From the NCBI GenBank assembly GCA_002303765.1, contig DBCB01000045.1, positions 1 through 9,720 of the forward strand: a DNA stretch of 9,720 bases, in the 5' to 3' direction. Of this stretch, positions 6,172-9,720 are shown piece by piece. A program made the translations under genes and the position numbers. The stretch is from Planctomycetaceae bacterium UBA969. Lineage in GTDB: Bacteria; Planctomycetota; Planctomycetia; Gemmatales; Gemmataceae. A model generated the notes under the pieces. It made no database searches and was not told the origin of the DNA. It was given only the letters and a program-made list of their open reading frames with translations. The stretch's first letter is position 1. Each line of letters starts with the position of its first letter.

Positions 6172-7473
6172 ATGGGATATCTCAAGAAGCAAGTCACCAC
6201 TCATTGGGTTGATGCAACGGGCAAGCGCGTCCCTAAGGGGACTCGCAATGCAAAGAAAGAACAAACCAAATCGCCAAAGTGGTATGGGGTCTTCAATTCA
6301 AAAGGTAAAAAGCTCTCGTTCCCACTTCACCGGGATAAACGAGTTGCTGAAAAAATGCTCAAGGATCTGGAAGCCGCTCAATACAAAAGCGATCTGGGCC
6401 AAATCAGCCCCTTTGCCAAGCACCTAAATCGACCCATCAGCGACCATCTTGAGATGTACATACTGTTTCTAGAAGAGAAAGACCGAGGCGAGCGATACCT
6501 AAAAGATTGCAAACGGCTAATCACAACCACACTCATCCATTTCAAATTAATAAAAACCGAAAACAACACCTGGCAATCAAAAATCACCTCGTGCAAAACA
6601 TTGCTCGATTTAATTAGCATCGATGTCGAAGATTTTGATCTCTACCTTGCAAGAATGAAACTCAGTGGCAGGACAAAAAACACCTACCGGGGAGCGATCT
6701 CTAGTTTCCTAACTTGGTTAGTAAGTAAGCGCAGGTTAGAAACCAACCCTTTCCTTTTGGTAACCAAATCCGATGAATCTAAAAAAACATTCGTTCGAAG
6801 ATCGGAATCAGAACCTAACATCATTAAACTCTTGAAATCAGCCAAGGATAGACCCTTGGCTAAATTCGAGGAAAAGTGCATGAAGAGAAAAACAGCTCTA
6901 GGTGGAAAAATTACTAACGAAGCGAAAAAGCGCCTTGAATCAAAAGGTTATGGTAGGGCCCTAGTCTACAAAATGGCTGTGCTCACCGGATTACGAGCAG
7001 CAGAACTTCATAAGCTTAAAGTTCATTTCCTCGAAACAGAAACAGATCAACCAAAATTATTCGCCCCCAAGACAATCACCAAAAACAAAAAAGATGCGGT
7101 ATTCCATCTACGAAAAGAATTTGCAGAAGAGCTTGCTTCTTGGGTGAAACAAACAGGCCGTAAGCCTACCGACCCACTATTTTCCGTACCCAGAAACTAT
7201 CTACGAAACTTCAAGAAAGACTTGCAGTTCGCAGGCATACCATACTTAGATACCCAAGGAAGGAAGTTTGATTTCCATGCGCTTCGAAAAACCTGCAATG
7301 TCCTGATGGGCCAGGCAAAAATCAGCCCTGCCCTCAGGCAGAAGCACATGCGCCATAGCGATATTCGCCTTACCTTGGAAACTTACGATGATGCAGATGC
7401 TTACGATCAAACAATAATAGTAAGCGGCTTACCCGAATTTAGATTAAACAGTAGTGAGGATGCAAAATTATGA
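6172..7473 (+). CDS. int: Tyrosine recombinase / phage-type integrase
   Basis: A 433-residue site-specific recombinase. The N-terminal part (about 1-75, with WYGVFNSKGKKLSFPLHRDKRVAEKML) looks like an arm-binding domain. A core-binding SAM-like helical domain follows (about 90-200, TYRGAISSFLTWLVSKRRLETNP). The catalytic domain shows the whole set: Arg275 in LTGLRAAEL, a beta-hairpin Lys near 304-307 (ITKNKKD), His369 and Arg372 in FHALRKTC, His395 in KHMRHSD, and nucleophile Tyr405 in LETYDDAD. It should therefore be active. Family enzymes cut and join att sites through a 3'-phosphotyrosine. About 30 charged residues around 225-260 (KFEEKCMKRK...TNEAKKRLESKGYGRA) separate the domains. The ATG at 6172 has AAGGAG at good distance. 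It is transcribed away from tRNA-Cys and converges on the xis-like operon. Confidence 0.93.
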   Translation: MGYLKKQVTTHWVDATGKRVPKGTRNAKKEQTKSPKWYGVFNSKGKKLSFPLHRDKRVAEKMLKDLEAAQYKSDLGQISPFAKHLNRPISDHLEMYILFLEEKDRGERYLKDCKRLITTTLIHFKLIKTENNTWQSKITSCKTLLDLISIDVEDFDLYLARMKLSGRTKNTYRGAISSFLTWLVSKRRLETNPFLLVTKSDESKKTFVRRSESEPNIIKLLKSAKDRPLAKFEEKCMKRKTALGGKITNEAKKRLESKGYGRALVYKMAVLTGLRAAELHKLKVHFLETETDQPKLFAPKTITKNKKDAVFHLRKEFAEELASWVKQTGRKPTDPLFSVPRNYLRNFKKDLQFAGIPYLDTQGRKFDFHALRKTCNVLMGQAKISPALRQKHMRHSDIRLTLETYDDADAYDQTIIVSGLPEFRLNSSEDAKL

Positions 7474-7509
7474 GCGGCATTAAAAAATGATAGGAGGATG
7501 GCTAATTGC

Positions 7510-7564
7510 ACTTTAAGGCCTTAGGGCACTTAAAGTTATTAAAGCCAGATAATCCAAGGATTAT
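7510..7564. repeat. Two hairpins after int
   Basis: ACTTTAAG (7510-7517) pairs with CTTAAAGT (7529-7536), and the inner GCC / GGC (7518-7520, 7525-7527) continues the stem past one bulged A. Then ATAATCC (7549-7555) faces GGATTAT (7558-7564) around two bases. Neither is followed by a T-run, so classical termination is uncertain. Protein-binding dyads or a structured 3' end for int mRNA would fit as well. Confidence 0.4.
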
Positions 7565-7565
7565 A

Positions 7566-7613
7566 ATTTGGTGCTGGTTAGCATAGCGGAAGTCTTGCTA
7601 ACCAGCACCAAAT
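7566..7613. repeat. Perfect 18-bp inverted repeat between convergent genes
   Basis: ATTTGGTGCTGGTTAGCA (7566-7583) is matched exactly by its reverse complement at 7596-7613 around a 12-base loop (TAGCGGAAGTCT). It lies 92 bp after int and 61 bp after the stop of the xis-like gene on the other strand. A bidirectional terminator is the simplest reading, since a T-rich or A-rich edge is present on each side (ATTT / AAAT). An 18-bp perfect stem is longer than most terminators, so a recombination or protein-binding role stays open. Confidence 0.6.
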
Positions 7614-7640
7614 CATTGTAGATAGCTCAAAGAATGAACA

Positions 7641-7668
7641 ACCTTAAGGTACGCCAGAATATATCTGG
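7641..7668. repeat. Palindrome and small hairpin just past the xis-like gene
   Basis: ACCTTAAGGT (7641-7650) is a perfect 10-bp palindrome. CCAGA (7654-7658) pairs with TCTGG (7664-7668) over ATATA. Both lie within 35 bp downstream of the xis-like stop. Related TTAAGG text recurs at about 7514 and 7742, so a repeated protein site is conceivable. Confidence 0.3.
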
Positions 7669-7674
7669 AAAACC

Positions 7675-7848
7675 CTAGCGCTTATGCTTATTCAAAAAGT
7701 CATCAACATCTAATTGCCGAAATCGCACGGTACCTTTGATTTTAAGGTATTTGAGTTTGTTGGTTTTCAGATCCCGAAAACGGTCAACAGTTTTTTCTGA
7801 GACCCCAATAATTTTTGCAACATCCTTCTTGGTTAATAGCACTTCCAT
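7675..7848 (-). CDS. AlpA/excisionase-like HTH protein, 57 aa
   Basis: Small DNA-binding protein: MEVLLTKKDVAKIIGVSEKT, then VDRFRDLKTNKLKYLKIKG, then TVRFRQLDVDDFLNKHKR. The first part is a winged-helix type HTH (TKKDVAKIIGVSEKTVDRF) and the second holds the wing and the RFRQLDVDDFLNKHK end seen in excisionase/AlpA-like proteins (MerR-like fold). Such proteins bend att DNA and turn an integrase towards excision, or activate int. The ATG at 7848 is preceded by AAGGAG at five bases, which overlaps the end of the upstream gene two bases away, so translation is probably coupled. It converges on int, and its product is the natural candidate for the directionality factor. It is easy to miss because of its length. 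Fold fairly sure, role inferred. Confidence 0.82.
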   Translation of the reverse strand: MEVLLTKKDVAKIIGVSEKTVDRFRDLKTNKLKYLKIKGTVRFRQLDVDDFLNKHKR

Positions 7849-7850
7849 GA

Positions 7851-8063
7851 TTACTCCTTGGATTTATCATTGATGGACTTATCATCGGTGGACTTAATAT
7901 TATTGATTGCCACCGTAACAAAATCTTTCAAATGATCAGCCACAAGTTTATCGAGAACATCCCGAGGATCCTCCTGCCATACAGCTGCTGCTATTTTCAA
8001 AGCAGCAATTGTTTCATGCTTTAAATCAAACTTGACTGTAAACCGGTCTTTAAACTTACCCAT
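7851..8063 (-). CDS. Small ribbon-helix-helix-like protein, 70 aa
   Basis: No named family recognised. The layout is that of a ribbon-helix-helix DNA-binding protein: a beta strand with alternating residues (RFTVKFDL, about 7-14), helix A (HETIAALKIAAAVWQ, 16-30), a turn (EDPR), and helix B (DVLDKLVADHLKDFV, 35-49). A polar tail of about 20 residues follows, with a near repeat STDDK / SINDK. Proteins of this fold act as dimers on operator DNA, as repressors or plasmid/element control factors. The ATG at 8063 follows AAAGGAG at five to six bases. It is the first gene of a two-gene unit with the xis-like gene, two bases apart, and probably controls it or the divergent serine recombinase gene. 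An antitoxin role is possible, but no toxin gene is adjacent. Confidence 0.7.
   Translation of the reverse strand: MGKFKDRFTVKFDLKHETIAALKIAAAVWQEDPRDVLDKLVADHLKDFVTVAINNIKSTDDKSINDKSKE
7864..7893. repeat. 15-bp tandem duplication inside the RHH-like gene
   Basis: TTATCATTGATGGAC (7864-7878) is followed directly by TTATCATCGGTGGAC (7879-7893), 13 of 15 identical. It codes in frame for a repeated pentapeptide in the polar tail and looks like a recent slippage event. Confidence 0.6.
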
Positions 8064-8357
8064 AAATACTCCTTTATCTTTTATAGCCTTAATAGCTGTT
8101 AGAACCTTACAGATTTAATAATACCAAAAGAATTTAGGGCCTGCAAGGACTTTTTGCAGGCCTAATGAAAATAATTCCTTGTTTTGAAGGATTTCTAATA
8201 TTTAAGAGTGTTTCCCTAATTATGGACAACTTTAGACCCTCGGGTGATTTAAACAACACTTTTTTTCATCTTTGTTCATAATCGCAATACCGGGATCAAA
8301 TTAAAACCTTTTACAACCCAATAGATCCCTAACTTGCAACCACATGGAGGTTTAGCA
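8064..8357. promoter_or_regulatory. Divergent spacer with a 9-bp dyad
   Basis: This 294-bp gap lies between the start of the RHH-xis operon (leftward) and the serine recombinase gene (rightward), so it must hold both promoters. I see no strong consensus promoter. The clear structure is GGCCTGCAA (8138-8146) with TTGCAGGCC (8154-8162) over a 7-base loop, GC-rich in an otherwise AT-rich stretch. Its place 75 bp before the RHH start suits an operator or a terminator of antisense transcription. No open frame of note is present. Confidence 0.4.
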
Positions 8358-9720
8358 ATGGCAGTAAATTTACAGCCGCCACTTTTGGCTAGAAACGGAC
8401 ACACCCTAAAAGTGCTTGGCATCGCCCGCATTTCCACAGTTCACCAAGACGCTTTGAGCCTTGAAGATCAAGAGCAGCTCTACCGCAAATGGCTTCACCA
8501 AAACACCGACCTGCCTTACGATCTCACCATGATCTCTGGCCGTGGCAGCGGCGAGGATTTAGAAAGGATAGAATACTTAGAGGCTTTGGATGCTATAGAA
8601 ACTCGCACCTACGATTTAGTAGTCGCAGAGGATCTTGGTCGCATTACACGAAGGGTTCACTCCCAAATATTTTGTGAAAAATGTGAAGATGCTGGCACCC
8701 GCTTGATTGCAATTAACGATAGCATCGACACTCGCATAGGTAGTTGGCGGCTTAATGCTGGCTTCGCATCTATGCGTCATGAAATGTATAATGCCGACAC
8801 AGCAAAACGAATTCGCAGATCCTTGAGGAATCGTTTTGAGAATGGCGGCGTTCTGGGAGTTCAAGTTTTTGGGATCATCAAACCTCTGGGAGCAAACAAA
8901 GATTCTGAATTATCCAAGGATCCAGATGCCCAACCGATCTACGATGAAATGTTCCGCCTCCTAGAAAACGGGGCCAGTTACTCTGAAGTTGCAGATTGGC
9001 TCAATGATACCAAGGTAGAACTTCCACCTTATGCCCGATCAAAAAAGTGGAGATGCAGTTTGGTAACGCAACTAATCCATAACCCCATTCTCAAAGGTTT
9101 ACGGGTTCGCAATCGAAAAATAAGCAAGCGAATCAATGAAACAGGACGACATAAATCAGTAGCTGCGCCGCCCGAAGAATTGCTGGAACGCGATTGCCCC
9201 CATCTCGCTTTTATTGAGCCCGCAAGATACGACTTGCTCATCAAGAAGTTGGATGAAAAAAATGAAAAATATCGTCGTAAAGGCATCGAGGGGATTGATA
9301 CCAGAAAAAATGTTTCCAAAAAAAGAACCATTTGGCCTGGGCAACATATCGACTGCGGAGTCTGTGGAAGGCTTTTAGTTTATGGCGCCCATGGCCAGAA
9401 AAACAGTTTAGCTTGCAGCGGCGCACTTAAATACCAATGCTGGAATGGCACCTCAATTAATTCCGAAAAGGCAGGTAATAAAATCATTACTGCCATTGAA
9501 AAAGAAATTTCATTACTCAAGGATTTCGATGAAGTTCTTTTAAAGGAAATCGAGAAGGAGCTCAAGAATTCCAAAAGTACCACTTCTCAACGGCAAGGAA
9601 AACTGCAAACCCAACAGGATGCCAACACCAAGCAGATGAAAAACATCATGGCTGCAATTCGAGATATAGGCCATTCCCCAAGTTTGTTAGCTGAATTAAA
9701 AACTCTTGAAGCCACAAACG
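8358..9720 (+). CDS. Large serine recombinase (3' end outside window)
   Basis: 454 residues are visible and the frame is open at the window end. The N-terminal resolvase domain (about 18-150) carries the nucleophile Ser26 and Arg24 in GIARISTVHQ. Where resolvases usually have DRLGR it reads EDLGR (91-95), with the last Arg kept and the second position Asp instead of Arg. A recombinase domain follows (about 165-290, GGVLGVQVFGIIKPLG, then NPILKGLRVRNRK). A zinc ribbon uses Cys333, Cys336, Cys353 and Cys361, and a lysine/glutamate-rich coiled coil runs from about 375. This is the order of large serine integrases, which are usually 450-700 residues. The ATG at 8358 follows GGAGG by seven bases. 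The text closely resembles a recombinase family I know from planctomycetes (recall, not a search). It may be an integrase or transposase of this or a nested element. Confidence 0.88.
   Translation, partial: MAVNLQPPLLARNGHTLKVLGIARISTVHQDALSLEDQEQLYRKWLHQNTDLPYDLTMISGRGSGEDLERIEYLEALDAIETRTYDLVVAEDLGRITRRVHSQIFCEKCEDAGTRLIAINDSIDTRIGSWRLNAGFASMRHEMYNADTAKRIRRSLRNRFENGGVLGVQVFGIIKPLGANKDSELSKDPDAQPIYDEMFRLLENGASYSEVADWLNDTKVELPPYARSKKWRCSLVTQLIHNPILKGLRVRNRKISKRINETGRHKSVAAPPEELLERDCPHLAFIEPARYDLLIKKLDEKNEKYRRKGIEGIDTRKNVSKKRTIWPGQHIDCGVCGRLLVYGAHGQKNSLACSGALKYQCWNGTSINSEKAGNKIITAIEKEISLLKDFDEVLLKEIEKELKNSKSTTSQRQGKLQTQQDANTKQMKNIMAAIRDIGHSPSLLAELKTLEATN

Larger units (their letters stand above)
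5950..9720. mobile_element. Left part of an integrated element at tRNA-Cys (right end not in window)
   Basis: Directly after the tRNA come att-like repeats, a tyrosine recombinase, an excisionase-like gene, a ribbon-helix-helix-like gene and a large serine recombinase. Host-type genes stop at the tRNA. The strand base skew also changes here. I found no second copy of the tRNA 3' end (such as GGTTCGAATCCGGG) within the window, so the distal border lies beyond 9720 or has decayed. No structural, conjugation or replication gene is visible, so phage, ICE, satellite or island cannot be told apart. Confidence 0.7.

Noticed and set aside
7470..7524. Very short frames after int (MSGIKK, MANCTLRP), the first overlapping the int stop as ATGA and the second directly behind TAGGAGG
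   Set aside because: Only 6 and 8 codons; the second has no spacing between ribosome site and ATG. Could be the scar of a lost downstream gene, but nothing supports it.
7570..7583. TGGTGCTGGTTAGCA as a sigma-54 promoter
   Set aside because: The -12 element does not fit at the required spacing, and the bases belong to the 18-bp inverted repeat.
7851..8063. Antitoxin of a toxin-antitoxin pair
   Set aside because: The coupled partner reads as an excisionase-like HTH protein, not a toxin.
8489..8864. Open frames on both strands inside the serine recombinase gene
   Set aside because: They overlap a frame with clear catalytic and zinc-binding motifs and have no support of their own.
5950..9720. 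Second att copy of the tRNA 3' end inside the window
   Set aside because: I read through for GGTTCGAATCCGGG-like text and found only the tRNA itself.

Overview
The window looks like a piece of a planctomycete chromosome, probably from the Gemmatales side of the phylum, that runs into an integrated mobile element at a tRNA-Cys gene. The assignment is by inference. It rests on a secreted protein of a type I associate with planctomycetes, a membrane-anchored HEAT-repeat protein with a WYL-type start, an FHA-GAF-AAA+ sigma-54 activator without a receiver domain, and a large serine recombinase whose text closely resembles a family I know from planctomycete genomes. No database search was possible.

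Host part (1-5949). The window opens inside a multi-spanning GT-C (family 39-like) glycosyltransferase. It is followed by a convergent gene for a secreted protein of unknown function (minus strand), then a divergent HEAT-repeat membrane protein. Next is csrA, with its own sigma-70-type promoter and a leader of about 200 nt. Convergent to csrA lies a 615-residue sigma-54-dependent regulator. A tRNA-Cys(GCA) gene with a very good promoter closes this part. Most gene pairs are divergent or convergent, so few operons are expected.

Element part (about 5950-9720, continuing beyond the window). A spacer of 222 bp next to the tRNA 3' end carries two perfect dyads and three GGGGTAAAC repeats spaced exactly 11 bp, as expected of an attachment site with integrase arm sites. 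A tyrosine recombinase (int) follows. Convergent to it is a tight two-gene operon: a 70-residue ribbon-helix-helix-like protein and a 57-residue AlpA/excisionase-like HTH protein. The space between int and this operon holds several strong inverted repeats, one of them a perfect 18-bp stem. Divergent from the operon is a large serine recombinase, cut by the window end.

How it fits together. The int, xis-like and RHH-like genes look like the integration/excision and control module of an element that entered at tRNA-Cys. The serine recombinase is either a second recombinase of the same element or part of a nested element. In sampled rows the plus strand has more C than G in host genes on either strand, and this bias weakens or reverses in the element genes, which supports separate origins. 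The distal att copy is not in the window, so the element's size, its cargo and any novel system it carries cannot be judged here.
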